Assembly (NCBI GenBank): GCA_002238555.1 | Contig: MPMO01000026.1 | Coordinates: 1 to 60,792 of the forward strand | Source of the DNA: Caldilineaceae bacterium bin34 | Lineage (GTDB): Bacteria > Chloroflexota > Anaerolineae > Caldilineales > Caldilineaceae | Reading direction: 5' to 3' | DNA: 60,792 nucleotides | In this document: piece by piece, positions 17,690 to 26,395 of the stretch | How positions within the stretch are numbered: the first letter of the stretch is position 1 | Layout: the number at the start of each line of letters is the position of its first letter | Made by a program: the position numbers and the translations under genes | Notes under the pieces: model-generated | What the model saw: only the letters and a program-made list of their open reading frames with translations | Database searches by the model: none | Told to the model about the DNA's origin: nothing

Positions 17690-19510
17690 TCACCGGCGAA
17701 TCTCGGGCAGCAGGACGTGGGACGGATGTTCCCGGTCGTGGTGCACCGTCTGGTCCGCCAGCCTGAAGGTCCTGTCCTTGCCCAGGGGACCGCCGGTGTT
17801 GGGGTTGACGTCGAACCGCGGGAAGTTGCTGCTGCTGACGTCGAGCCGGATGGCGTGGCCGGCCTTGAAGACGTTGGAGGTCGGATACAGGTCGAACTCG
17901 ATGCGGCAGATCTCGCCTTCCCCGATCGGTTCGGGACGGGTCCAGCCGCGGCGGTAGCGCAGGCGCAGGATGGAGTCGGTGAGATTGAATGCCAGACCAT
18001 CCGGGTCATCCGGCGTGGGTGGGACGACTTCGATGAGCTTGGCCGTGAAATCGGTGTCCGGGGCGGTGGTCGAGACATGCAGCACGACCCGGATGGGCCC
18101 TGTGACCTCCAGGTCGTTCGCCAGCGGCTCCGACTGGAAGCTGAGCACGTCGCTGCGGGCGTTCAGGGGCAGGGAATCCGTGCAGCCGAAGAAGCGCGGA
18201 CTGCCTTTCTGGTCGAAGGCGCCCGGCTCCATGATTGGATTCGCGGCGGAGATGCCGCCGCCGATGGTGGGTACCGGATCGCGCGGATCGAAGGTGTACC
18301 GGCTGGCGGAGGGTTGGGGGCCCGGTTCGGCGCGGGACAGACATCCGTCCGGATGCAGGTACCAGGGCGTGAACGCGGTGTCCGGCAGGGGGAAGTCCGG
18401 CTCCTCGCGCCAGAAGCCGCCGTGCGCTATGTGTCCGGTGTATTGGCGCCGGTCGCTGCCGGTCCCCATCGTGAAAATCCGAACCGGTTGGCAGTCGGCA
18501 AATTCCGTGGGCAGGCCCTTCAGGAAGTGGTCGAACCAGGCCAGGCGCAGATCGTGGTAGTGAATGTGTGAATCGATGCCGAAGTCCACCTCGCCGGCAA
18601 ACGTTTCCTCCCAGCCACCGTGGGTCCACGGTCCCATCAGCAGCATCTGGCGCGACTGTTTCAGCTTGGCCAGGGCCATGAAGTTCTCGCATGTGGCGCG
18701 GGCATACGAGTCGTACCAGCCGCCCAGGTAGAGGGTGGGCACGTCGGCATGTTCGGCGTAATGGCCGGCAATGTCGTAGCCCCGCTGTTGCCAGTACGGG
18801 CCGTATTCGCCATGGGTCAGGATGTCCAGGACCCACTGTTCGTAGGATGGGAGATGCCGCAGGGCCGACGCGCCTTTCTTGAACGGGACCCTGCCAAACC
18901 ATTCGCCGACGTTGGCGTAGGCCTCTTCCAGCAGGGCGCGCAGGCCCGCGTCGGCCAAGGCCTCCCGACTGGTGGTTGCCATGCGAAACGCATAGATGAT
19001 GAACCGTTGCTCAAGGGCTCCGTTCTGGCGCATGGAGGCGTGGTAGTAGCTGGCCGCCCCCACCGCAATCACCATGGTTCGCAGGTGCGGAGGATCGAGG
19101 GTTGCCAGGGCCGACTGGTCGCTGCCGCAGTAGGAGCCGCCCATCGTGCCCACCTGGCCGTCGCACCAGGGCTGGGCCGCCAGCCACTCGACCGTGTCGA
19201 AGCCGTCCGGGGCCTCCTTGGCGAACGGATACCATTCGCCCTCGCTCATGAAGCGGCCGCGCACGTCCTGGAGTACGCAGACGTAGCCCCGGCGCGCGTA
19301 GTAGCGACCCATGTCCGCATTGCCGGGTGCCGCCTTGTCGTACGGGGTCCTTTCCAGGATTACGGGGAAGGGCCCCGAGGCCGCTTGCCCGGATGCTGCC
19401 GGCCGATAGATGTCCGTGGCCAGGCGGGTGCCGTCCCGCATCGGGATCATCGTGTTGGCCTCCACCGAGACCTGCCAGGTCTGCGCGGAGCCGCGGTAGG
19501 GCTGGTTCAT
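17690..19510 (-). CDS. CocE/NonD family hydrolase (X-Pro dipeptidyl-peptidase S15-like)
   Basis: These serine hydrolases cleave esters or acyl-amide substrates; members include cocaine esterase, glutaryl-7-ACA acylase and X-Pro dipeptidyl peptidases. The 606-residue chain begins MNQPYRGSAQ at 19510, with AGGAACCC upstream; the longer frame to 19924 overlaps a gene on the other strand. The nucleophile is Ser 126 in MGGSYCGS, in the alpha/beta-hydrolase fold with YDKAAPGN and GYVCVLQDVRG before it. The acid and His lie later: the catalytic His is probably in the C-terminal HPSHVLLP. The last 230 residues are the jelly-roll domain (FDVNPNTGG) typical of the family. No signal peptide, so cytoplasmic. 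It is divergent from the next gene. Confidence 0.88.
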   Translation of the reverse strand: MNQPYRGSAQTWQVSVEANTMIPMRDGTRLATDIYRPAASGQAASGPFPVILERTPYDKAAPGNADMGRYYARRGYVCVLQDVRGRFMSEGEWYPFAKEAPDGFDTVEWLAAQPWCDGQVGTMGGSYCGSDQSALATLDPPHLRTMVIAVGAASYYHASMRQNGALEQRFIIYAFRMATTSREALADAGLRALLEEAYANVGEWFGRVPFKKGASALRHLPSYEQWVLDILTHGEYGPYWQQRGYDIAGHYAEHADVPTLYLGGWYDSYARATCENFMALAKLKQSRQMLLMGPWTHGGWEETFAGEVDFGIDSHIHYHDLRLAWFDHFLKGLPTEFADCQPVRIFTMGTGSDRRQYTGHIAHGGFWREEPDFPLPDTAFTPWYLHPDGCLSRAEPGPQPSASRYTFDPRDPVPTIGGGISAANPIMEPGAFDQKGSPRFFGCTDSLPLNARSDVLSFQSEPLANDLEVTGPIRVVLHVSTTAPDTDFTAKLIEVVPPTPDDPDGLAFNLTDSILRLRYRRGWTRPEPIGEGEICRIEFDLYPTSNVFKAGHAIRLDVSSSNFPRFDVNPNTGGPLGKDRTFRLADQTVHHDREHPSHVLLPEIRR

Positions 19511-19644
19511 GTTGAAGGGTTCCTGGTGGATGGACCGGCCCGCGGTGAGGTCGGTTACAGTGTGGGCGTGGTCGGACGGCCTCCCGGCACCGGAAGTTCG
19601 TTCGCTGCCATTGTGCAATCCTGCCCACCGGAAGGATTTTAGCC

Positions 19645-20947
19645 ATGGACTGGCGCGCCTTGCTGTTATCCCGAGAGAAACCGGTTGCGGTCGGTCTGAT
19701 TGGCCTCGGCAGCTTCGGGCTTTCCTTTTTAAGACAAAGCCTGCATGTTCCAGGCATGTCGGTGGTTGCCTTGTGCGACGCGGACGGGGAGGGCGGTCTG
19801 GCGGCAGCCGAGGCGGCGGGACTTCCCCGCCCGACGATCTGCGAAACGGCCGCAGCTGCCCAACGAACCCTTGAACAGGGCCAACTGCCCCTGCTGGTGG
19901 ACGGTGTTGAACTGCCGTTTCCAATGCTGGATGCGGTTGTCGAGGCCAGCGGTGCCCCCGAGGCCGGCGCGCGCCACGGGGAGGCGGCCTTGCGGAACGG
20001 CTGTCATCTGGTCCTGGTCAACAAGGAAACCGCCTGCACGGCAGGACCTGCGCTCGCGGCCTTGGCCCGCGCCAACGGGCTGGTGTACTCGATGGCGGAC
20101 GGTGATCAGCCGGCCATGGTGCTGGAAATGGTGCAGTGGGCCCGGGTGTTGGGCCTGGACGTGGTGTGTGCCGGCAAGGCTGGCGAGGCGGATGTACCCG
20201 CGGCGAGTGCTTCCGCAGATGCAGGCGACTCATTGGCGGCAACAGTGCGGAACCGTTCGGAATGCATTCCGCTGCAGCAGAGGGTAAGAGTTCCGGACAT
20301 CGCGGAAATGGCCATCGTGATCAACGAAACAGGATTTGGGTGGAGCAATCCGGGGCTGTTCGGGCCAGCCATGCACTATGTGGAAATGGCGTCCATACTG
20401 AGGCACGTGGACGACGGCGGCCTGCTCGCTTCCACCCCGACCGTGGCTCGCCAACCTGATCACCCATCCCCGGGCACCCAGCATGGCGGGCGGAGTCTTC
20501 ATCGTGATCCGGGCCCGGGAGGGGGACGACTGGAGCCAGTTGGCACCCAAACGTCATCTTATGAGTCCGGACGGGCGGCACATCCTCCTGTGGCGTCCTT
20601 ATCACCTGCTTGGCCTGGAGACGCCGCTGTCCGTGCTGGCGGCGGTACGATTGGGCGTGCCGACGAGTGGCCGGAACGTTGCACACCGGGTGGACGTGGT
20701 GGCCCGGACTGAAGTGCCGTTCCAGGCAGGGCAGGTTTTGTCCATGGACAGGGCTCACTGTGTGCAGGATCTGAAGGCGGAACTGGCTGTCCCGCAGAGC
20801 GATGGCCCGGACACCTGTGTGCCGTACTACGTGGCTGCCGGCCGCAGCATGCTGCGGGATGTGCCGGCCGGCCGGCATCTGCGGTGGCGGGACGTGGACA
20901 TTCCCTCGGATTCGAGCTTGCAAAGGCTTCGGCGCGGGAGTGCCTGA
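19645..20947 (+). CDS. Homoserine-dehydrogenase-like NAD(P)-binding protein with SAF domain (frameshifted)
   Basis: The N-terminal part has a Rossmann fold (VAVGLIGLGSFGLSFLRQ), then VVEASGAPEAGARHGEAAL and LVLVNKETACTAGPAL, as in COG4091, predicted homoserine dehydrogenases carrying a C-terminal SAF domain. The first frame ends its similarity at LLASTPTV near 20448. The protein continues in the next frame as WLANLITHPRAPSMAGGVFIVIRAR and runs through the SAF-like part (QLAPKRHLMSPDGRHILLWRPYHLLGLETPLSVLAA) to 20947. A single-base change near 20446-20450 would restore one chain of about 433 residues. The true substrate is unknown in this family. I cannot tell a real mutation from a sequencing error. 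Confidence 0.68.
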
Positions 20948-21004
20948 AGGCTCGGAGCACCATGCACAGGTCCGCCCGAACGCCGGCGGGTTTGTGGCAG
21001 AAGG

Positions 21005-21023
21005 TTGAGGTTCCGAACCTCAA
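21005..21023 (+). terminator. Hairpin after the SAF-domain gene
   Basis: TTGAGGTT (21005-21012) and AACCTCAA (21016-21023) pair over 8 bases with a CCG loop, 58 bases after the stop at 20947. No long T run follows. The 275 bases to the next gene otherwise show nothing I recognise. Confidence 0.4.
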
Positions 21024-21222
21024 TCTTCACACTTGCTTCCGTCGGCCACCTTGAAGACTGGCGGTTTGGGCACGGTTTTCGGGTTTGCAGGTTTCGATTC
21101 AAGCCTGGAACGAACGACAGGATCCCTGTCCGTGTTGCCGAGAGTTCCTACTTCTGCAACGAGAAGGCAAGCCGGGTGTTCCGCCAAGGGTTTCGGCGCA
21201 CGGTACTGGGGAGGCGCGTGGC

Positions 21223-21582
21223 TCAGGCCCGGGGTTCGGTGCGACCATTGGCCCCCAAGCGCGGGGAGCGTCCGGCAGCATGGTCGTCCACCAGGTTGGC
21301 GATGTCGGGCAGGTCGACGAGTTCGGCCGCGTTTAGGAACGGGGCAACCCGTTCCGCTTCCGCATTCCCCCACACTTTCCTGATGAATGTCAGGAGCAAT
21401 TCCTTTTTGGCGCGTGCCTCGCTTTCCTTCTTCTCGTCCGCCACGTATTGACCGAATGTGTACATGGCTGCCTCCCTGGCACCCTCCATCTCCCGGTCAG
21501 CGTCGGGTGCCGGGCGTAATTCGCCCTTCTCGAAGCGGTCCAGAATGTCCCGCTCTTCCACGTCCATGTCGTGGTTCGTCAC
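21223..21582 (-). CDS. Small acidic protein of unknown function
   Basis: I use the GTG at 21582 because AGGAGG lies 5 bases upstream; the product is then 119 residues starting MTNHDMDVEERDILDRFEKG. The segment ILDRFEKGELRPAPD looks like the N-terminal strand-helix of some CopG/BrnA-type antitoxins, and the middle (ADEKKESEARAKKELLLTFIRKVWG) is a long charged helix. No toxin gene lies beside it. It stands alone between a frameshifted dehydrogenase and a D-aminoacylase facing away, so it has its own promoter. An orphan antitoxin or small regulator is possible; nothing proves it. Confidence 0.55.
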   Translation of the reverse strand: MTNHDMDVEERDILDRFEKGELRPAPDADREMEGAREAAMYTFGQYVADEKKESEARAKKELLLTFIRKVWGNAEAERVAPFLNAAELVDLPDIANLVDDHAAGRSPRLGANGRTEPRA

Positions 21583-21818
21583 GGTTGCCTCCTGCTGTAT
21601 TCCCTCGTGGCTTGGAACCCTGTCTGGCTCGGACACCGGTTGGACACCGTTCTCACTTCAGGCTGGTCCCAATTCTCCGGACGTTGGCAAAGTCTGGGCA
21701 GGTGGTCCCGATGGTAGCGGGCCGGCCGGTTGAACGCGGCGCATGGGTATTGCCACGCGCCTATCCTAAGTAATGGGTTCCATGCATGCCTGTTGGGATC
21801 CTGGCAGAGGAGACTCGA

Positions 21819-23429
21819 ATGATGTTCGACACGCTGATCTGTAATGGAACGCTTGTGGACGGTACCGGTGCCGAGGCACGCCAGGCCGACCTGGGCATCA
21901 GGAATGCAGTCATTGCCGACATTGGGGATCTGGGGGACGCGACAGCGGACCGGATTGTCGATGCAACCGGCCAGGTGGTGGCTCCCGGCTTTATCGATAT
22001 CCATACCCATTCGGACCTGACCCTGTTGGCGGAACCCCATGGCCTCAGCAAGATCCTGCAGGGAGTTACCACGGAAGTAACCGGAAACTGTGGCTACAGC
22101 CCATTTCCCATCTCGCCTGAAAGAACGGAAACACTGCGTGAGACCCTTAGCAGTGTCTTCGGTGATGCCGTTCCGTGGACATGGCAGGACTTGGAGGGGT
22201 ACCGGCAGGCGGCTACGGAGATCGGTCTGGCCATCAACATCGCTCCTTTGGTGGGCCATAGCGCCGTACGGGGCATGGTCGTGGGCTTCGAGGATCGGCC
22301 GGCCACGGCAGACGAGATCCGGGCGATGAATTACCAGGTGGATCAGGCCATGGCCCAGGGAGCCTTTGGTTTCTCAACCGGGCTGACACTGCCTCCCAGC
22401 GCGTATGGAGACACGGCCGAGATTATTGCCCTGACCGAGGCCATGGCCCGGTGGCCCGGACGCATTTACACCAGCCACATTCGTTGTTGGTCCGGTTACC
22501 ACATTACAGGTGTCCAGGAAGCTGTGGATATTGGGTTGGCCACGGGGGTACCGGTCCAAGTGGCCCATATGGCCGTCAATGATCCCCGACATTGGGGCGA
22601 GGCGGATACCGTGATCGAGGTGTGTGAGGATGCCGTCAAGTCCGGCCATGACGTGACTTTCGATGTGTATCCCTATGACGCCAGCAGCAGCGGTTTCAGC
22701 CAGTGCATGCCCACATGGGCCCAGTCGGGCGGCCCTGCGGCCCTGCTTTCCCGTATTCGGACGCCGGCAACGCGTCGGCAAATCCGGGACGACATGCTGG
22801 AGGAAGGCCTGTTTCGCGGTTGGCCTTGGCTCTGGGATCGGCTGCAGGTCAGTACAACCCACACGGAGGCGGCCAAACCCTACGAAGGGTTGACCATTCA
22901 GGAGGCCGCCCATGAGATGAATCTGGAACCGGTGGATGCCGCCCTGACCCTGATGGAGCTTGACGATGCCCGTCTGACCATCATTTTCTTCTATCGCACG
23001 GAAGAAGACATGTGCGCCTTCCTTACCCACCCCTTGGGCATGATGGGCTCCGACGGCTTGGCCCTGACACCTGGAACCCGGGTTGGTGCCGGTCGCCCGC
23101 ACCCCCGATCCTACGGAGCCCATGCCAGGGTATTGGGACGGTATGTGCGCGAGCAGTCAATCCTCACGCTGGAGGAGGCTGTTTACAAAATGAGCGGGCA
23201 GGTGGCCGATCGTCTGCTTCTCCGGGATCGGGGACGGCTTCAGCCCGGATACAAGGCGGACATTGCGGTTTTCGATCCGGAGACCGTCGCCGATCGCGCC
23301 ACTTTCGAGGATCCGCACCAGTTTGCCGCGGGGGTTTCCCATGTGTTTGTGAATGGCGCCTTGGCTGTGAACAACGGCGCATATGTTGGTTCACGCACCG
23401 GCGAGGTGCTGGCCGCAAGCCAATCCTGA
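21819..23429 (+). CDS. N-acyl-D-amino-acid deacylase (amidohydrolase family)
   Basis: The enzyme removes the acyl group from N-acyl-D-amino acids, recovering D-amino acids from cell-wall or racemised material. The protein begins MMFDTLICNGTLVDGTG at 21819, with GGAG 8 bases upstream, and spans 536 residues, normal for D-aminoacylases. The metal motif HTHSD (His 62, His 64) follows APGFIDI. Family hallmarks are GVTTEVTGNCGYSPFP, GFSTGLTLPPSAYGDTAEI, YTSHIR and the closing KPGYKADIAVFDPE-like LQPGYKADIAVFDPETV. No signal peptide. A partial hairpin (CTGATCGA at 23426-23433 with TCGATCAG at 23488-23495) overlaps the stop and may end the transcript. Confidence 0.9.
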   Translation: MMFDTLICNGTLVDGTGAEARQADLGIRNAVIADIGDLGDATADRIVDATGQVVAPGFIDIHTHSDLTLLAEPHGLSKILQGVTTEVTGNCGYSPFPISPERTETLRETLSSVFGDAVPWTWQDLEGYRQAATEIGLAINIAPLVGHSAVRGMVVGFEDRPATADEIRAMNYQVDQAMAQGAFGFSTGLTLPPSAYGDTAEIIALTEAMARWPGRIYTSHIRCWSGYHITGVQEAVDIGLATGVPVQVAHMAVNDPRHWGEADTVIEVCEDAVKSGHDVTFDVYPYDASSSGFSQCMPTWAQSGGPAALLSRIRTPATRRQIRDDMLEEGLFRGWPWLWDRLQVSTTHTEAAKPYEGLTIQEAAHEMNLEPVDAALTLMELDDARLTIIFFYRTEEDMCAFLTHPLGMMGSDGLALTPGTRVGAGRPHPRSYGAHARVLGRYVREQSILTLEEAVYKMSGQVADRLLLRDRGRLQPGYKADIAVFDPETVADRATFEDPHQFAAGVSHVFVNGALAVNNGAYVGSRTGEVLAASQS

Positions 23430-23593
23430 TCGACTCGGAAGGCGGCGGTCCCTCCTTGGGCCGGCAGTTCCTGGACTGGCGGCCGCCTCGATCAGGGATT
23501 CCTCCGTTGCCAAGGGGACCTATCCCAATCGACCCCGTTTTTTGGCAGCCTGCCAGGGTCCGAGGGGGCTTTCCGTGTGCGGTCTCAATCCGA

Positions 23594-23875
23594 TCATGAT
23601 CGCAAATGCCGGTGCTGGCCATTGTGATGTTCCCGGCTCCATTCGTAACAGGCCTTGCACAGGTCTTTGGCGTAATGGTCCTTCTGCAGGCTGCAACAGG
23701 GGCAGACAAATGCAGTGCTGCGCGGCCGCTTGCGGCGTAGCGCGCACAGCGGCCGGTCGGGATGGCGGCAGGCCTGCTGGTAGTGGCCCATACAGACCGG
23801 ATCACGGTTGCGTGGGTCTCGCAACCGCCCCCCGCGGTCACATTCTGGTCCTGAGCAAGCGGGATGGTTGGTCAC
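23594..23875 (-). CDS. Small Cys-rich zinc-finger-like protein
   Basis: The 93-residue product has two related cysteine clusters. The first is CSGPECDRGGRLRDPRNRDPV, followed by CMGHY. The second is CPCCSLQKDHYAKDLCKACY. The form Cx4C...(A/L)xxLCxxCY or CxxHY is common in short phage and actinobacterial zinc-finger proteins, where each unit binds one zinc. The basic tail (EWSREHHNGQHRHLR) would suit nucleic-acid binding. No partner gene identifies its role. The gene lies in a region with duplicated and decayed sequence and could be a remnant of a larger mobile element, but both clusters are intact. Confidence 0.55.
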   Translation of the reverse strand: MTNHPACSGPECDRGGRLRDPRNRDPVCMGHYQQACRHPDRPLCALRRKRPRSTAFVCPCCSLQKDHYAKDLCKACYEWSREHHNGQHRHLRS

Positions 23876-23888
23876 ACGATCACCCCGT

Positions 23889-24155
23889 CTACAGGAGCCA
23901 CGCCTGGTGAGCCACTTGCAGGATCAGCCATGCCCCCGCAAACATCCAGCCAGCCATCCAGGTGTGGGAGAAGCTCCAATCGCGGATTCCGAGAACCAGC
24001 ATCATTGATCCGAGCCACATGGCAGGTATGAGCGCAAAATCAGAATCGAACATCAGTTCGGTGCGAACAGCGGCAGCTATAGAAAAAAAGATAATCGATA
24101 CTGAAATACACCAATAGATGGAACGAAGACGGAAGATCGAACACGGTATAGTCAT
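23889..24155 (-). CDS. Small membrane protein expressed from a duplicated znuA promoter
   Basis: From ATG 24155 the product is 88 residues with three likely membrane spans (about 13-32, 39-57 and 65-85; WLGSMMLVLGI, WMAGWMFAGAWLILQVA). Its first 13 residues, MTIPCSIFRLRSI, copy the start of the zinc-binding protein at 24777 (MTVPRSIFRLLSI), and the upstream 110 bases are also copied in inverted orientation. After that start the sequences are unrelated. So either a small membrane-protein gene acquired the znuA promoter and start, or a chance frame follows the duplicated piece. The AT content of the body is higher than that of its neighbours. Confidence 0.45.
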   Translation of the reverse strand: MTIPCSIFRLRSIYWCISVSIIFFSIAAAVRTELMFDSDFALIPAMWLGSMMLVLGIRDWSFSHTWMAGWMFAGAWLILQVAHQAWLL

Positions 24156-24239
24156 AGCGATGCTCTCAGGGCAGCACTCGGCTCGATTATTCAATATAGC
24201 ATACAGCTGGTTGGCCTCCTACCGGGAACCGACAGGGCA

Positions 24240-24690
24240 AGCGGATGCTGATTTGACAGGACCCTGAGCAGGTACCCGTCGTACCGGCCGACCTGCCTGC
24301 GCCTGGCGGTGATACAGCTTCCCGCGCCAGGGTCTTGGGCAGTTCGGGAATGGCCGTGCTCGCGTTGGGCCGGTCGTCCACCCGTCGCAGGCCCAGTACC
24401 AACCGGGCCTCGTCCGCCCAAGCGCTGACCAGGTGCAGGGGCCACACGCGTCGGGCATGGTCGTGCGAGCCCCGGTCCGCCTTGTCGCCCACGGCCAGGA
24501 TCCCGTCCTGCCGCGTCGCGGCCAGGACTGCACCCACGCCGCCAAGCGGGCTTCCAGCTGGGCAGGGCCAGCTGGCCGAAGAACTCGACCTCGGTCCCGT
24601 TGTCGGCCAGGGGGAGGACTCCCGGGCGGAACGAAGTTCCGCATCCTGCCCACGGCCGACACTGCCCCCATGGGAATGCGATTGCCCTGA
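24240..24690 (-). pseudogene. ISAs1-family transposase relic
   Basis: Minus-strand pieces match the DDE transposase of ISAs1 (H-repeat) elements: GTEVEFFGQL near 24600 (family form VEIEEFG), then ILAVGDKADRGSHDHARRV (family IAVDGKTLRGS) and HLVSAWADEARLVLGLRRVD, followed by TAIPELPKTLA at about 24500-24310. The pieces lie in more than one frame, and both ends of the transposase are missing. It sits between the two arms of the inverted duplication, suggesting that transposition or recombination at this element produced the duplication. Confidence 0.6.
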
Positions 24691-24732
24691 CACCCATGCC
24701 GGTTCTTGGTAGGGGACCAACCAGCTGTATGC

Positions 24733-24744
24733 TATATTAATATA
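24733..24744. promoter_or_regulatory. Palindromic operator/-10 region of znuA
   Basis: TATATTAATATA is a perfect 12-base palindrome 33 bases before the znuA ATG. AT-rich dyads of this kind are typical of Fur/Zur/MntR sites and could overlap the -10 element. The copy in the inverted duplicate reads TATATTGAATAAT and has lost the symmetry, so the two promoters may differ in repression. Confidence 0.5.
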
Positions 24745-24776
24745 ACCGAGCCGAGTGCTGCCCTAGGAGCATCGCC

Positions 24777-25907
24777 ATGACTGTACCGCGTTCGATCTTC
24801 CGGCTTCTTTCCATTCTTCTGGTTGTGATCGGCAGTGCCTTGGCGGCCTGTGCCATGCCGATGGAGGCTCCTGTCGCCGGTGACGGTCCAGCGGCGGAGA
24901 ATCAATCCTTGCGGATTGTGACCACCAGCAACATCGTTGCCGACTGGGTCCGCCGGATTGGCGGGGAACACGTGCAGGTGACGGCACTACTGCTCCCCGG
25001 GGGCGATCCCCACACGTTCCAGCCCGGACCCCAGGATGTCGCGCGTGTGGCCGACGCGGACCTGGTGGTGATGGTTGGCATGGGACTGGAGGTCGGCTGG
25101 CTTGACCAATTGCTCGAGCAGGCGCGGGCCGACCAGGCGATTGTGATTGAAATGGAACAGTTCATTGATCCCCTGCCCTGGCTGCCCATGGAGGGTGCCG
25201 GGGATGTCCATGGCGATGAGGAAATGCACGCGGACGACGAAGACGGCCACGGGCACGACGCGGATGCGGACGAGGACCATGCGGACGCACACGGCCACGA
25301 TGACGATGCCGATGAGGACCATGCGGACTCCGAGGGACATGCCGCAGATGACCACCACGAACATGGCTCGGAGGATCCGCACTTCTGGTTCGATCCGCTG
25401 CGGGTTCGCGCCGCGGTGACCGGTCTGGCGCAGGTCATGGGAACCGCCGATCCCGAGCATGCAGCGACCTATGCCGACCGCGCCGCCCGGTACGGCCTTG
25501 AGCTTGACGAACTGCACGCCTGGATCACCGAACAGGTGTCGATGCTGCCACCGGAACACAGGGTGCTGGTAACATCGCACGACAGTTTCCAGTACTTCGC
25601 CCAACTCTACGGATTCGAGGTGGTCGGCACCATCATTCCCAGCGTGGGCACCGAGATGGAGGTTGGAGCCGGGATGCTTGCCCAGCTGGTGGACACGATC
25701 AGGGACAGGGGGGTCAACGCCATCTTCACCGAAACCACAGTCATGACCGACAAGCTGGCGGCCGGTATCGCCCAGGAGGCCGGAGTCGCCGTCGTCGTGC
25801 AGCTGTACACCGGCTCACTGGGAGGGCCGGACAGCGGAGCCGAGACCTATCTCGACATGATGCGGCACAATGTCGAAACGATTGTTCAGGCCTTGTCAAC
25901 CCAGTGA
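24777..25907 (+). CDS. znuA: Zinc/manganese ABC transporter substrate-binding lipoprotein
   Basis: This is a cluster 9 metal-binding protein delivering Zn2+ or Mn2+ to the ABC permease encoded downstream. The signal peptide ends in LAAC (lipid Cys 25). Metal ligands of the family are present: His 79 in GGDPHTFQP, His 202 in EDPHFWFDP, and the SHDSFQYFA and FTE segments of the C-terminal lobe. Between the lobes, residues 145-197 form a loop extremely rich in His and Asp (DEDHADAHGHDDDADEDHAD). Such loops are typical of zinc rather than manganese carriers and buffer metal. It is separated from the ATPase gene by 488 bases that hold a TnpB relic. The upstream palindrome suggests metal-dependent repression. 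Confidence 0.92.
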   Translation: MTVPRSIFRLLSILLVVIGSALAACAMPMEAPVAGDGPAAENQSLRIVTTSNIVADWVRRIGGEHVQVTALLLPGGDPHTFQPGPQDVARVADADLVVMVGMGLEVGWLDQLLEQARADQAIVIEMEQFIDPLPWLPMEGAGDVHGDEEMHADDEDGHGHDADADEDHADAHGHDDDADEDHADSEGHAADDHHEHGSEDPHFWFDPLRVRAAVTGLAQVMGTADPEHAATYADRAARYGLELDELHAWITEQVSMLPPEHRVLVTSHDSFQYFAQLYGFEVVGTIIPSVGTEMEVGAGMLAQLVDTIRDRGVNAIFTETTVMTDKLAAGIAQEAGVAVVVQLYTGSLGGPDSGAETYLDMMRHNVETIVQALSTQ

Positions 25908-26030
25908 CGGGTTGGTAACTGCTCGCTGCAATCGATGGTTGCGTGCTGAAACCTGACGTCATGGAACCGGTTGTGGATTGCTGGACTTCCCTGGCCAGTC
26001 CCGGCCCATCGCCCCTGACCTAAAATGCGT

Positions 26031-26057
26031 GAAGCCCCGGTTTACCGCCGGGGCTTC
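26031..26057. repeat. Perfect hairpin, probable left-end palindrome of a TnpB relic
   Basis: GAAGCCCCGG (26031-26040) and CCGGGGCTTC (26048-26057) pair perfectly over 10 bases with a 7-base loop. It lies before the TnpB relic, as IS200/IS605 left-end hairpins do. No T run follows on either strand, so a role as znuA terminator is less likely. Confidence 0.5.
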
Positions 26058-26099
26058 CGACAGGAACGGTACCGAACCTTCCATGCCTGCCACCTGCAA

Positions 26100-26335
26100 C
26101 CCCGAACCCGCATTCCTGTACAGGGCCCATCGCATTGCGTTGGACTTGACGGACCGGCAGGCCATGCCGTGCCTGCCGCACTGCGGTTTTGCGCGCGTGG
26201 TCGGCAACCGGGCGTTGGGCACGTTCCGGGATGCCTGGTTCACCGAGTCCGGCACCGACGGCGAGTGGCTGTCGACATGGACCTGCGCAAGGCGTTCAAC
26301 GCGGTGAAGCGTCAACCAGACGGACGATCCGCATC
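26100..26335 (+). pseudogene. TnpB N-terminal relic
   Basis: The plus strand encodes PAFLYRAHRIALDLTDRQA, then CGFARVVGNRALGTFRDAWF, which matches the usual TnpB opening AHRIALDPTxxQ...CGxARFxYNxAL. After one frameshift it continues MDLRKAFNAVKRQ, the next conserved stretch (LRKxFNAxKR). The remainder of the gene is absent. The insertion lies within the znuA-znuC interval and would once have interrupted the operon. Confidence 0.65.
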
Positions 26336-26395
26336 CGGTGTTCACAGGAAGTTGAGATTTTCATAGGTTCTGGAGACCGGATAGTTTCGAATACC

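Larger units (their letters stand above)
24085..24850. repeat. Inverted duplication of the znuA promoter and 5' end
   Basis: The minus strand from about 24230 to 24085 and the plus strand from about 24700 to 24845 match closely: both contain ACCAACCAGCTGTATGC-like sequence, GAGCCGAGTGCTGCCCT, GAGCATCGC and then the start codon and 13 similar codons. The arms enclose an ISAs1 transposase relic. Similarity includes promoter and ribosome-binding region, so both outward genes may share metal control. Arm limits are judged by eye. Confidence 0.75.

Noticed and set aside
26031..26057. Rho-independent terminator of znuA
   Set aside because: Perfect stem but no T run on either strand, and it precedes a TnpB relic as an element-end hairpin would.
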